From Gonapodya prolifera JEL478 (taxonomy: Eukaryota; Monoblepharomycota; Monoblepharidomycetes; Monoblepharidales; Gonapodyaceae), in NCBI GenBank assembly GCA_001574975.1, contig KQ965838.1, positions 1 through 64,000 of the forward strand: a stretch of DNA of 64,000 nt. Reading direction: 5' to 3'. Position numbers and translations under genes: made by a program. This document shows, in pieces, positions 12,913-23,326 of the stretch. Every line of letters begins with the position of its first letter. The stretch's first letter is position 1. Under the pieces are notes generated by a model. The model was not told where the DNA came from, did no database searches, and saw only the letters and a program-made list of their open reading frames with translations.

Positions 12913-14450
12913 GTACTTTTTTAGCGAACTTTTGCATTGGGTGTCTTCTTGTTTTGTCTTACAGCATACCGAAATCCCACAGTTTTGTATTTCTCGTGTC
13001 CAATTCTTCTTGAGAATGTAGTTTAATGAAAAATTTATTTGTTTATGGATATTTTCTGTGAATTGGTAAATCAATAAACAATTCTGTTATGTAGGCCTTT
13101 GGCATTCCCATGAAGTGATCACTCCAAATCTCAACTACAGACACACTCAGCAATGCAGCAGAGTATAAGTGCAATGGTGAGTGTGGTTCCTCAAAATGTA
13201 TAGGAGTGAAGGATGAACGTGGGTGGTAGGCAGAGCAGTCTGAACATTTCTCCTAGAAACTCTGAGAGTCCTTTTTCAACCAGATCTTGATTCTCACCAA
13301 ATAGTCCTATTTTCACACATCTTTTTTTTCCCAAAATCTTCATGCGAATGTATCTTTCAACCGGATGTTGTCACCCAGCCTGCTGTGGGGGTATCCCTCC
13401 TTTGAGTGGGGGTACTCCCCTGGGTGGGGGTATGTAAAACTTGTGACAAGGTGTGCAAAGCTATGATGAACAACAGTGCTCACCACATTTGTCAGGTCAG
13501 TTGGGATGGAATGGAAGACAAGAGACAAGAGGAACCATCATCAAAGACCAAGAGTTGGTGCTGAGTTTCAGAAAATCAAATGAGATTTAGGCTCTGTGAT
13601 TCTTTACTATGTTCCAGTGCCATGTCATTGCTGAGCACAAGCATTTGGCCTCATGTGAGTGGGTCCCCTGTCCCTGCCAGGGGAGCCATTGGTGAGCCAT
13701 TCTTGGGAATGTTGTCAAGAATCCAGGTTGGTCAGAATCCAGAGAATGACGTGGAATACCCTGAAGGTGGAGTGTGGACCCTACATGCTAAGTAATGTAC
13801 CCCAGGCAAATCTGTGAGAAGTTAAAAGTCCATTCCCCAAAAAGACCATGCTCTTCAGTTCTCTGCATGGTTTTGGAGCGCTCTCTGCCTGTGTCTGCCA
13901 TAATTGGAATCAAAACCCACTTCACTATAAAGGCTCATTGGAGAAGACTCAGAGACACGTTTAGTGTGAATGTTGCTTTGAATCGTCATATGACAGTCCT
14001 ACGACTTCATTGGGTGAGCCCGGCCAGGCTGGCAAATAGCTTTAAGGCACGGAAATCACAGAGCAGGAGGCCTTCCTGCACGGAGAGGACAATCAGTAAA
14101 AAAAACAAAATTGTATTCAAGATGGCTGGGATCACCATGAGTTAACAAGACCGCTCAGAAATCTACATTGCCAACGATTCCCATCAAGCGCCTTCCTCTG
14201 GACTCATATGGACTGTTATGGTAGGAATTTTGCTTGGGTGAGTGGTTCTCACTCACTTTTGTTTGTTCGTTCCTTACACCCAATCCGTCCGAACACGAGC
14301 CCTTCACTTCAGAGATGAGAACTATATTCGGGAGCTTTGTCCGGTTATTGTTAACGGACGCATTGAAATAAAGAAATAGATTAGCCCGAATTTAGTGCGG
14401 AATGGAAGTCGGAAGCTCCTCCCGATCTCACCCACTCTTGCACCCCAACA
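12913..14450. other. Gene-poor stretch, about 1.5 kb, no gene call
   Basis: The longest gene-free stretch in the window. Short open frames exist (for example 13580-13795 and 13795-14145, plus strand), but they have no recognisable motifs and do not splice into a convincing protein. Around 13380-13440 there are four closely spaced copies of a GGGGGTA-type G-run. Base composition looks more mixed and AT-richer than flanking genes. Only the last 150 bases plausibly belong to the promoter and 5' leader of the next gene. Confidence 0.5.
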
Positions 14451-15962
14451 ATGGCTCCAGAAACACAGAAATTCGATGGATACCCGAACTACGAAACGCT
14501 CAAAGTCGAGTACAAGCACGAGTTCGTGCTGAACGTTCAACTTAATCGCGTTCAGAAGCTCAACGCTTTCACGGACAAGTGAGACCCCTCGACGCTGCGG
14601 TTGCACCTCCTACTTTTCACCATTCTGATGCATCATCATATTTACTCGCTGTTTCCACCTCCCTTCGCATTGGACGAAACTGGAAACGGATGATCGCTGC
14701 AGGACTTTCACGGAGCTCGGCGACGTTTTCCGGCGTGTAGCAAACGATGGCTCCACTCGAGTCGTCGTTGTGACTTCAAACGCGAAAGTCTTTACGGCGG
14801 GTGAGAGACAGGCGTCCCATTTGCTTCATGGACCGTCCGTCCGAAACCATCCTTCGTTTTTCAAAAGGGTTGGACTTGAACGCCCAAGGCGGTGGTTTCT
14901 CCTTGACAAACGAAGATCCCGCGAGAAGAGCGCTGCAAATTATTCGGGGCGCAGCGAGATGGCAGGAGCCGTTCAACCTCATGTGAGTTAAGGCACTTGA
15001 TTCATCCGGGTCGCTGTGAGGAATATGCTCAATACGATGACGTTTCTGTGTAGCGAGGATTGCGGGAAGCCCGTTATCGGTGAGGGAAATATCGCGACTG
15101 CTGTTTGTAGCGAAAGCTAACAAAGTCCACTTTGCAGCTGCGATACATGGTAATTCTGTCCCTTAACACTACGTTCGAGCTGCCTAATTGATAATATCTC
15201 GCGCTTCTCGGAAAGGTGCTTGTATCGGCGCTGGTCTTGACTTCATTTCAGCTTGCGATGTCCGCTTCTGCTCGAAAGATGCCTTCTTCTCCATTAAAGA
15301 GGTATGAATTCATCTTGACGCGGTGGAAGCCGCTCTGTTGGAGGATTGATGAGAACAATCCTCGACTTACTAACCTCCATATAACCCCAACACTGCTCAC
15401 AGGTGGACATTGGTATCGCAGCAGATGTTGGTCAGTATGGATGGTTATTTGAGTTTGTTTGTAGTCAAATGTTGGCGTTGTCATCCAGGTACACTACAAC
15501 GACTCCCGAAAATTCTCGGAAATGTGAGTTCAGCCAAACCGCCATGCGAACTCTTTAGAAATACTGCTGTCTGCAGGACTCTCTTGTCCGTGAGCTTGCA
15601 CTTTCCGCGCGAAACTTCACTGCTCAAGAGGCAGACAAAGCCGGTCTCGTGAGCAAAGTGCTCGACACCAAGGAAGAATGTTGGAGTATGTTACTCTCCA
15701 CCTGTTCTACACCTTTGCCATTATTGCTGACTCTTTTTGCCCACAAGACGCTGCCTTTTCCCTTGGTCAACTCATCGCTGCGAAATCTCCCGTTGCCGTG
15801 CTGTCCACAAAGTTCAATCTGAACTACTCAAGGGACCATACAGTTGGCGATGGTTTGCGGTTTGCCGGCGTGTGGAACTCTGCCTTCATACAGACGGCGG
15901 ACACGAAGGAGGCGATTGGGTCTTTCTTGCAGAAGCGCAAGCCAAAGTTTGAGAAACTGTAA
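14451..15962 (+). CDS. ECH1: Delta(3,5)-delta(2,4)-dienoyl-CoA isomerase (ECH1-like crotonase)
   Basis: Crotonase-fold enzyme that shifts double bonds of 3,5-dienoyl-CoA to 2,4-dienoyl-CoA during beta-oxidation of unsaturated fatty acids. The start ATG follows a pyrimidine-rich leader. Early sequence VLNVQLNRVQKLNAFTDK is the crotonase N-terminus. IHGACIGAGLDFISACDVRF carries the oxyanion-hole glycine loop, and SIKEVDIGIAADVGTLQRLP contains the Glu and Asp positions used by ECH1. SARNFTAQEADKAGLVSKV and the C-terminal helices complete the family length of about 290 residues. There are about seven introns. The protein ends PKFEKL; the last three residues, EKL, are only a weak match to a peroxisomal PTS1 (vertebrate ECH1 ends in SKL), and no clear mitochondrial presequence is visible, so location is open. 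It converges on the small gene at 15994-16389. Confidence 0.92.
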
Positions 15963-15993
15963 TCATTAATTCTGAGAGAGCGAGTAATTCTAG

Positions 15994-16389
15994 CTAGCTG
16001 CAATTCCGCCACCTCCTCCGCCTTCCGCCAGCTTCTCCCTTCCACTCCCGCCCAGCTTTTCCCATGTGCTCTGTCAGGCCTTCCAGCTTTTCTTGCCAAT
16101 ATGAACCAATGATGGGTATTCTGCCAACGTGTGACGTCACCCATCAGCAGACAATATTGCCTCGATCCTCGACCCGGATTGAGACTCACTGAGAGAAGAC
16201 GTCACGTTGTGCACGGGGAATGGGCTCGAGGAAGAACGCGGCAATCATGGCTCCACTCACGGTCCACAAAGCAATCGTTGGGCCCCTGGAGAAGCAGCCA
16301 ACAAAACGTCAGTCCGCGACGAGTGAGAAAAGAGATATGTACAAGTCATTGTCCGATCTGAATCCTCTGTACCGTTTGCCGGTGACCAT
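15994..16389 (-). CDS. Small single-span membrane protein, possibly QCR10-like
   Basis: Built from three exons by eye: a short first exon starting MVTGKR, a core exon reading GPTIALWTVSGAMIAAFF then LEPIPRAQRDVFSQ, and a basic tail ending at the stop at 15994-15996. The core is a clear transmembrane helix followed by a short Pro/Arg/Asp segment. This pattern and the overall size (about 75 residues) resemble subunit 10 of the cytochrome bc1 complex, but the match is from memory and weak. The final exon (Arg/Gly/Trp-rich) could be wrong, and an upstream ATG at 16504 in another frame gives an alternative N-terminus that does not splice in phase. It lies tail to tail with the ECH1-like gene, 31 bases apart. 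Confidence 0.4.
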
Positions 16390-16725
16390 TTGAGCTCAAA
16401 AATTGTTCGAGATTCCGAAACACAGACCAGTTCCGTACGTTCGTCATCTGAAGAGCCAGCCCCATCTTGCGCACAGTAGGGCGATTTTTGCCAAGTCCAG
16501 ACATGGGAAACGAGTCTCTGTGAGCGTCCTCTGAGCGTTGCGCTTCGCAGTTTTGTCGTTTTCTTTTTCCATCAGCAAACTGGCAATGTGTTTGTTCTTT
16601 TTACCGTAAATGCGATTGTACAAGGCATCTTCTGAATATATCCCGTCAACATTCGTCCCCTTCCATCTTATTTTTTCCTTTCAACGGCTCCAGATATGCT
16701 ACTCAGAGCTCCTTTAATCCTAAAT

Positions 16726-18418
16726 TCACCACACGAGCCCAGCTGTCTCGTCTCCGACTTTACCCTCCGCAGGACAGTCCGGCTGCTTTTTCGGGTGGCA
16801 GGAGCGGAACGCCTCGAGCTGGTGACACTCGCGGTATATCCTCGCGATCGTGGGGTAGACGTCCATCGAGACGTTGTTGCTGTTACGCAGGAATAAAGAA
16901 CACGTGGTAAAGATGAGAGGAGACGTCATATTTGTTTGGAAAATCTTTGATGACTTACCGGTAGGCGTTGAATGCCATGGGAACGACGCAGAGATCAGCG
17001 AGTGAGAGTGTGTCGCCAACGCAGCTGTAACGGTTCGACGCTGTTATGACCCGTGAGGAAATTTTATCATAAGTTCCTGTACTCACTATTTTCCTGCGGT
17101 CTTCTCAAGAGTTAACTCCAGAGCTGGTGAGGAACGAGAAAATTAGTTGAATCGACGTCATTTCGGTGTCACCAAAGAGATACGGTATCCCTTGCGCTTC
17201 CCTCACCCTGTCAACTGGGAGTCAAATCTTCCATACGTCGTGCTGAATCCTTCCCCCTAACTGCGAAGCCCTGCGCCTAGCCCCCGACTCGCGACTCTTT
17301 TTCCAACGCAACCACGATACTCTCGGCTCCCGCACTCACCATCAAATCCGATCCCAATGGCCCACTTGGCGTAGTCCTCCCTCGCCGCGGCGTCTTTCCC
17401 AAACAGCTTGACTTGCACGCGCAAGTTCTGGACGGGGTGGATGTCGCAGCACACGAGGGATACGATGGAGCGCACCTAAAGGAGTCGGACGGTGAGAAAG
17501 ACGAGCGAGACGACTTGTGGGGCACCACGACCGTTCAAAAACTGATTCGTTGAAGTGTGATCGCCTCGCACACTCGGCAAGCTGCGCGATTGCGCAAGGC
17601 AAGAGGGCAATCTTCCACTGGTCATAACATGGATTGGATATCCAACCCAAAAAGCACGACGAACGTTTTCTTGTGCGCTTGGTTGTCGCAATCACACACC
17701 TGCTGTCTCTCAAACAAGTCGTTCGGCAACAATTTCGGTCCGTGGTCCGGGAAGTACTCCTCAATGAACTCCAGGATCGCTGGAGACTGGTTGAGTACAT
17801 GGCGAGACGGGGATGAGGAAGCGGCGGCGGCGGAGGACGTGGTGCTGATAACGAGGGAGGGTAGGACCTGTGGTGGTTCGAATGATGTGTGGTGGTAAAT
17901 GTTGTCCCCACACTTTGGACCATCCAGCCTTGAATTCGACGCTCCACCGTCAAAATTCCATCGGTTATATATCTCGAAGCATGAACTGAGACATCGCATA
18001 GCATCCACTGCCCTTCGTCAACGCTTCGCTCTGCCGTCTTCACACATGGGACCACGCAGATGCCACACTCAACCGTCACAATTCCAACGTTTTCACATCT
18101 CAGAATATAAACTGGAGCGTCACATGACAGCATCCATTGCCCTTCATCAACGCTGCGCTGAATAACTGCAACTCACCCTGTTGGGGTTGATTTCCTTGTA
18201 CGACGGTTCGTTCTGCTCTCCTTTCACAAGATTGATAAACTTCTGGTCGAAGGGAATCCCCTTGAGGGTCAGCGCGAGCCTAGATTGGGAGGAACGCTCA
18301 GTTATGGGAGCGGAGCAACCGTTAAAGAAGTCTGGTGAGCGCACCTCACCCGCCAAGCGGCGGTGGAGCGGAAATAACCGTAGAGGAGAATCTGTTGGTC
18401 CTGAGAAGAGGAAGACAT
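16726..18418 (-). CDS. Maleylacetoacetate isomerase (zeta-class glutathione transferase)
   Basis: Glutathione-dependent enzyme of tyrosine/phenylalanine breakdown that converts maleylacetoacetate to fumarylacetoacetate. Exon 1 begins MSSSSQDQQILLYGYFRS and continues TAAWRV, joining to LALTLKGIPFDQKF, the zeta-GST N-terminal thioredoxin fold. Next come INPNRVLPSLVIS and the LNQSPAILEFIEEYFPD helix. The C-terminal domain has DIHPVQNLRVQVKLFG (the typical I-x-P-x-x-N motif), SLADLCVVPMAFNAYRF and SMDVYPTIARIY, then SCHPKKQPDCP. Two oddities are visible. The usual SSC active-site triplet reads S-T-A, as in some bacterial isomerases that have SSA. An Ala/Ser-rich insert of about 15 residues precedes LNQSPA. 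Intron 2 (about 17880-18177) is unusually long and carries a tandem duplication. Confidence 0.9.
17935..18166. repeat. Imperfect tandem duplication, unit about 126-129 bases, inside an intron
   Basis: Two diverged copies lie head to tail within the long intron of the zeta-GST gene. Copy 1 contains ACCGTCAAAATTCC at about 17946 and GCATCCACTGCCCTTCGTCA at about 18001. Copy 2 contains ACCGTCACAATTCC at about 18072 and GCATCCATTGCCCTTCATCA at about 18130. Shared blocks are separated by small indels, so the duplication is not recent. No coding potential is apparent. Confidence 0.7.
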
Positions 18419-19484
18419 TGGTGTTCTGAAGAATGATGGACGGGGGATCGCAGATACCGGCCGCGGGTCAACAACATGCCGAATTTCATTAGAAAGTATA
18501 CTTTCAATTTGATTCGGGAGTTCGAACTCTTCCATCAATGGTTTCACAATATACTTCAGTGGCCAAAAAGCGGTATTATAAAACTAAAGCTGCAAGTGCA
18601 TTTCAAGTAAAAGTATGGCCACAACAGGACAACGGCACGACAGGTTTCCACCTCGAACGGCGTGTGTTTCGCCACGCTCTCACGCCGGCGCGGAACTGCG
18701 TGACGACGCCATTCGAATAGAACTGGCAGAAGCAAGCATTCAGCAGCGGTGTTGTAGGGGTGGTAGGGCGCAGTCGACTGGTTTGGGGACAGTTTGCATT
18801 CGCACGAAAATGTCACCCGTGGAGTCACCCGCGACCTTCGCATCCTCAACAGACCCCACTTTCTTTTTAGATTCCGACATCGCGGGCATGTCTCTGTACA
18901 CAACGAAGGAACGTCGATCGGAACCAAATTACTTGTGACGAGTGATGGAGACGTCGACGTCCCACCGTGTCCATCGACTGCCCGTCCTGCGTGTCGATCG
19001 CCTGTGATAGAAGCCCTCGGTCTGCACCTTGTAAGTTGGTTGAGTCCGCACTTGTCCTTCGTCTTCGATGACCCTTGGGTGCTTCTTCCTTTCTCCCTAA
19101 CGTCCGAGTCCGTCTTACCCACGCACGAGGGATCTTTGCTAACGTCACTCCTCTCCTCTAAACCCAGGCTTCATCGACTCTCGAAAACGATTAGCGTAGA
19201 CACGTCTATCATGTACGGATTCCATTTCTAAAGATAGTAAACAGTCCCCTGTGTGAACAGATGAGCCTCGCGCGATACATTGCACTATCTTTCTCCAAGA
19301 CCATTGGTGCCCACCCATCCAATCATGCATTCAGAAGCCATTCAGGATGCGACACTTTTGAACACGTCATCAAAAGAAATTTGCTTTGTATTCCAATTCC
19401 CGTCTGCAATTATTCTTCTCCCTTTCTTATTCCCCCTTTCCCCCCTTTCAAATTTTCATTTTCTTACGCTCCCACACCACTCGT
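18419..19484. other. Intergenic stretch, about 1.07 kb, no gene call
   Basis: Lies between the zeta-GST start and the NSP1 stop. Both strands have open frames of 60-190 codons (for example 18615-18938 and 18794-19231 plus, 18556-19122 minus). They overlap one another, contain no recognised motif, and show no consistent splice structure. A small unrecognised gene cannot be excluded. Confidence 0.45.
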
Positions 19485-22400
19485 TCACCTCCCAAACACA
19501 CTCCCACCACCCGCCCTTCCAAACACCGAGCTGACATCCGCCGGCGCTCTTCCCAACAAGCTCGACCCGAACAAGCTCGGCGCCCCGGTCACACCCGTGC
19601 CGGCACCTCCGCCCCACACACTTCCGCCACCCACGCCCACACCAGACCCTGCTCCTGCTGCTGCTCCGTTCAAGGCACCCTCGGCGCGATCCCTGTTCCT
19701 CTGCATATCAGCAACCTGCCTCTCAGCTTGCTCGCGGCGCCGGTTAAGCTCTCCGAGCTGAGACGTGAGAGCGGACGTGGCGCTGTCAATCCAGATAAGT
19801 GATGACAGGTGCGCGTTCAGGATGGACGCGATTTGGTGCAGCTGCAAGTGCAAGGACGGGGTTGGTGGTCAGCCTTGCGAACGCAAAGACCAAGGGGGGG
19901 TACCCATTCCCAAGACCACCCGCTGATGAAAACTCACAGCATCTCCCTCCTCCTCGTCCCCCTTCCTGGCTGCGTTCACGTCCTCCACCAACCCCGACAA
20001 CGTTCCCGCCATCCCGTTCAGCTGAAGGTCAAGCTGCTCCGCAAGCGCAAACGCTCTGTCGCGGTCCGTGGGGTCCGGTTGGTTGGGCAGTCTGACGTAT
20101 GGGCAGGAGGACAGACGGCATTTGGGAAGGAAGGCAAAACCGGTGAGCGACTATTTTCATCACATTGCAACGACACCCCTCCCTCCTTCTCGCCCGTACA
20201 CACGCACCTCTTGCCAAACTCTCCCACCTGCCCCATCTCGACCTGGTCCAGCCTCTGCTCGTACGCTTTGAGCACCGAATCGAGCTCCTCCTGCTGGCGC
20301 TCCACGTACTCGAGGTTCTGATCGATCTGGTGCTGTAGCTGCTGCAGCTGGAGCAGTGTCGTCGAGAGGGTCGTGATCTGCGGTGGGCCATTGAAGAGTT
20401 AGGATCCAAGTGTGGCAAATGGCAAACGGCACCTTCGCGTCCCCCCACTCGCACGCGGACACTCAGCCAAACCCACCTCTACTCCCGCCTCCAACACCTT
20501 CATATCCACTCCATGCACGTCCACGGCGACGCCATGGAACTTCCGCGTGAGCTCATCCAGACTCCTCTGCCAGGAATTCGCCACGTCCTCGAGCGTCGCC
20601 GTGCGCGAGATGAGTGGGACCGTCATCAGCGCAACCGCGGACCCAGCCCCCGAGGGGCCAGCGGTCGCCGACGACGCGCCGGCCGCGGAGATCGTAGCTG
20701 TTGGGAGAGGGGTTTTGGATGGCGTGGCTGCAACCGGGTGAAGGGAACCAAAACAACAATTTAGCACAAAATACCACACCATCAGACTTCTCCCTCCTCC
20801 GCCCCCAAACCAAAGCCCTACCCACCTGCAATCCCCAGCTCTGCCGCCTTCATGGGTCCCGGCGTCCCCTTTGCGGCACCCAGGGCCGGCGCTGGTGTCG
20901 CAGGAACACTCGCAGTTGTTGCACTAGCCAGCGAGAACCCAGCCGCTGGAGCCGTCGTTGCCGGTGCGGCGGGGGTGGGGGCGGCAAACAGGGACCCACT
21001 TGCAATTGGGGCAGCGGCCGTGGTCGCGGGAGCGGGTGCATTAAGGGAGACACGCAGCGATGGTGCGGCAGTAGAAGTTGCCGGGGCCGGGGCCGATGTT
21101 GCAGCGGGAGTAGCCGTGGCAGCAGGTGTAGCACCAAATCCAGGAAACGAGAATCCTGCAGGCTTTGCGGGCTGCGAGGGTGCCGTCGCGGCCGTCGTAG
21201 CAGGTGCGGGCGCAGCGGTCGCGGCGGGCGGTTTGGCCCCGAGCGAGAACAACCCTCCACTCTGCTGTGGGGCTCCAAACAGTCCTCCCCTCGGAGCCGC
21301 CGTGGTCGCGGGGGCAGCGGATGCGGCAGGGGCAGGGGCAGGGGCAGGGGCAGGTGCAGCGCTACCGAACGAGAATCCTGACGGAGCAGGCGCTGGTGCC
21401 GGCGCGGCGGGGGCGGCTGCCGTGGAGGCCGGCGCGGGCGGGTTTGCGTTGCCGAACATGAATCCCGATGGCGCTGGAGCTGGCGCGGCGGGGGCAGGAG
21501 CGGCGGTGGACGCGGCCGGTGCGCCGAAGCCGAACCCTGCCGGAGCAGCGGCGTCGGGAGCGGACGTTGCGGGGGGTTTTCCGGCGTTGAATGCAAAGCC
21601 TGCCGGAGTGGGCGCAGGTGCGGGTGCGGACGAGGCAGGAGCAGTGGTGGAGGCTGGTGGTTTCGCGCCGAATCCGCCGAACCCGCCGAACCCGCCCGCG
21701 GTGGAGGCTCCGAACAGAGCTCCTGCGGGGGCCGGAGCGGACGTGGTGGGCGCGGCGGATGCGGCACCGAAGAGCGCCGATGGGGGTGCAGAGGAAGATG
21801 GAGTGGGAGCGGCTGGCGCCGGGGCACCGAAGAGGTTCGTGGGGGCCGACGTTGCAGGCGCTGGGGCACCAAAGAGGCCCGTGGACGCAGCCGATCCCGG
21901 AGCGCCGCCGCGAAAGAGACCGCCGGGCGCGGCTGCTCCTCCTGTGGCGCCAAAGAGGCCTGTTGGTGCGGCGGCGGAGGGCGCTGAGGTGGATGCGGCA
22001 CCGAAGAGGCCAGCCGCAGCGGGAGCGGTGGTGGCGGGGGCACCGAAGGCGCCTGAGGATGCGGTGGTTGTCATTGTTGCGCCAAAGAGACCAGTCGCCG
22101 GTGCACTAGTGGTGGTAGCGCCAGCCCCGCCACCGAACAAGCCCGAGGGAGCGGTAGCACCGAAAAGTGATGACGGCGCAGCGGCGGTTGTGGTTGCGGC
22201 TCCTGAGGTGGAAGGTGTTGCGCCGAATCCACCGAACCCCGATCCCACGGGAGCAGATGCGGTGGAGCCGCCAAAGCCGAACCCTGAGAAGCCCGCAGTC
22301 GGTGCTGGTGCAGCGGAGGTAGAAGCAGGTTGCGTGGTGGCTGGTTTCGAGCCGAATGAACCGAATGGCGTGGACGAGGGTTGGGTTGAAGCGCCGAATC

Positions 22401-22732
22401 CACCGAATCCAAAGGATGTTGCCGGGGCAGGAGCAGCCGTGGACGCCGGTTGGGCGGACGACGCCGGCGGCTGCGCGCCAAAGGAGAAACCGCTGGATGG
22501 TTGGGCAGACGGCGCGGCGAAGAGACCGAATGCAGGTGCGGAAGTTGTAGGAGCAGGAGCAGCACCAGCGCCGAACGAGAACGCGGCTGGTTGTGCGCCC
22601 TGCGCGGGCTGCGTGGTGGCGGGTGGTGCGCCAAAGGAAAACCCAGCTGAAAGGTAATGCAGAGTGGGGGTGTAGGTGAAGAGATGAAATTAGAAAACTT
22701 GACCCCCCCTCTCGCACATAGCACTCACACAT
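19485..22732 (-). CDS. NSP1: FG nucleoporin NSP1/NUP62
   Basis: Central-channel nuclear pore protein that forms the FG-repeat permeability barrier and anchors through a C-terminal coiled-coil domain. The first exon is only ATG plus one base; splicing at T|GTGAGT joins it to MSGFSFGAPPA. About 600 residues of Ala/Pro/Thr-rich sequence follow, with many FG, SFG, LFG and GFG units (for example GLFGATM, GFGGFGA, FSFGSAAP). After a Ser/Thr linker the NSP1 C-domain begins: TATLEDVANSWQRSLDELT, then QNLEYVERQQEELDSVLKAY and SILNAHLSSLIWIDS, all predicted coiled coil. Unusually, the extreme C-terminus returns to Gly/Ser-rich sequence with further FG units (SLFGSSLL, SVFGR). The repeat region is very GC-rich and open on the opposite strand too, which is a composition effect. 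Confidence 0.9.
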
Positions 22733-23326
22733 GCTGCCTGCTTCTCCTCTGCTGTCTTGTCGATTTTCCTGCTCAGATCAACCTCGCTCTCGCTTCTATT
22801 TCCTCGTCGCTGTCCACTGCTGCGGTTTCCTCCCTATCGCGTCTCTGATCCGTGTCACTCGGCTTTTCCTTCTCGCGTCGTGAGCGAATCCTCCCAGCTC
22901 GCCGAATCAATCAACGCAATCCGCCGTGCCTGAATGTGTACTGAATGCTGTGTGCAAGAACCACACGACTTTGGCCACAACAATTCATCCGCCCTTCCTC
23001 TCTTTCATCCTGCCCGTTTGTCGTGTATTGACGCACGTTTTGAGAGCAATTCGGTTTGCTAGGAGCTGAGATCCTCAGAGTTGCAGCGTCTAGTTTTCGC
23101 TTGGCTCTCTCGCACGTAAGCTCCACATCGATCCCGTACGAAAGCAGATGGAACTCCGACTTATGGAACACATTATATCAAGGGGTCTTGTCATGGAACT
23201 ACAAATTAAATACTACCAAAACAAACAAAAACTGTAATTCAAGTCAAGTACTTCTCGTTAAACGCCTTCTCAACCCTCCCAATGCCCGTCCGTTCTTTCA
23301 CGTCGTGTCACATCACCCCTCTCCCC
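22733..23326. other. Intergenic, NSP1 upstream region
   Basis: About 590 bases between NSP1 and the end of the cysteine-rich gene, both on the minus strand. It begins with a pyrimidine-rich leader on the NSP1 side. I see no supported gene; the open frame at 23056-23490 plus has no motif and overlaps the next gene antisense. Confidence 0.5.

Noticed and set aside
13580-14145. Two adjacent plus-strand open frames near 13.6-14.1 kb
   Set aside because: No recognisable protein features and no plausible join between them. Composition looks non-coding.
18556-19231. Overlapping open frames on both strands between the zeta-GST and NSP1 genes
   Set aside because: None shows a known motif or consistent splice sites, and the frames contradict one another. 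Kept only as an unassigned intergenic stretch.
20852-22657. 601-codon open frame on the plus strand opposite NSP1
   Set aside because: It is the antisense of the GC-rich Ala/Pro/FG repeat region. Codon bias of GCN/CCN repeats removes stops on both strands. The translation is Gly/Ala/Pro-rich with no domains, and the minus-strand NSP1 reading is well supported.
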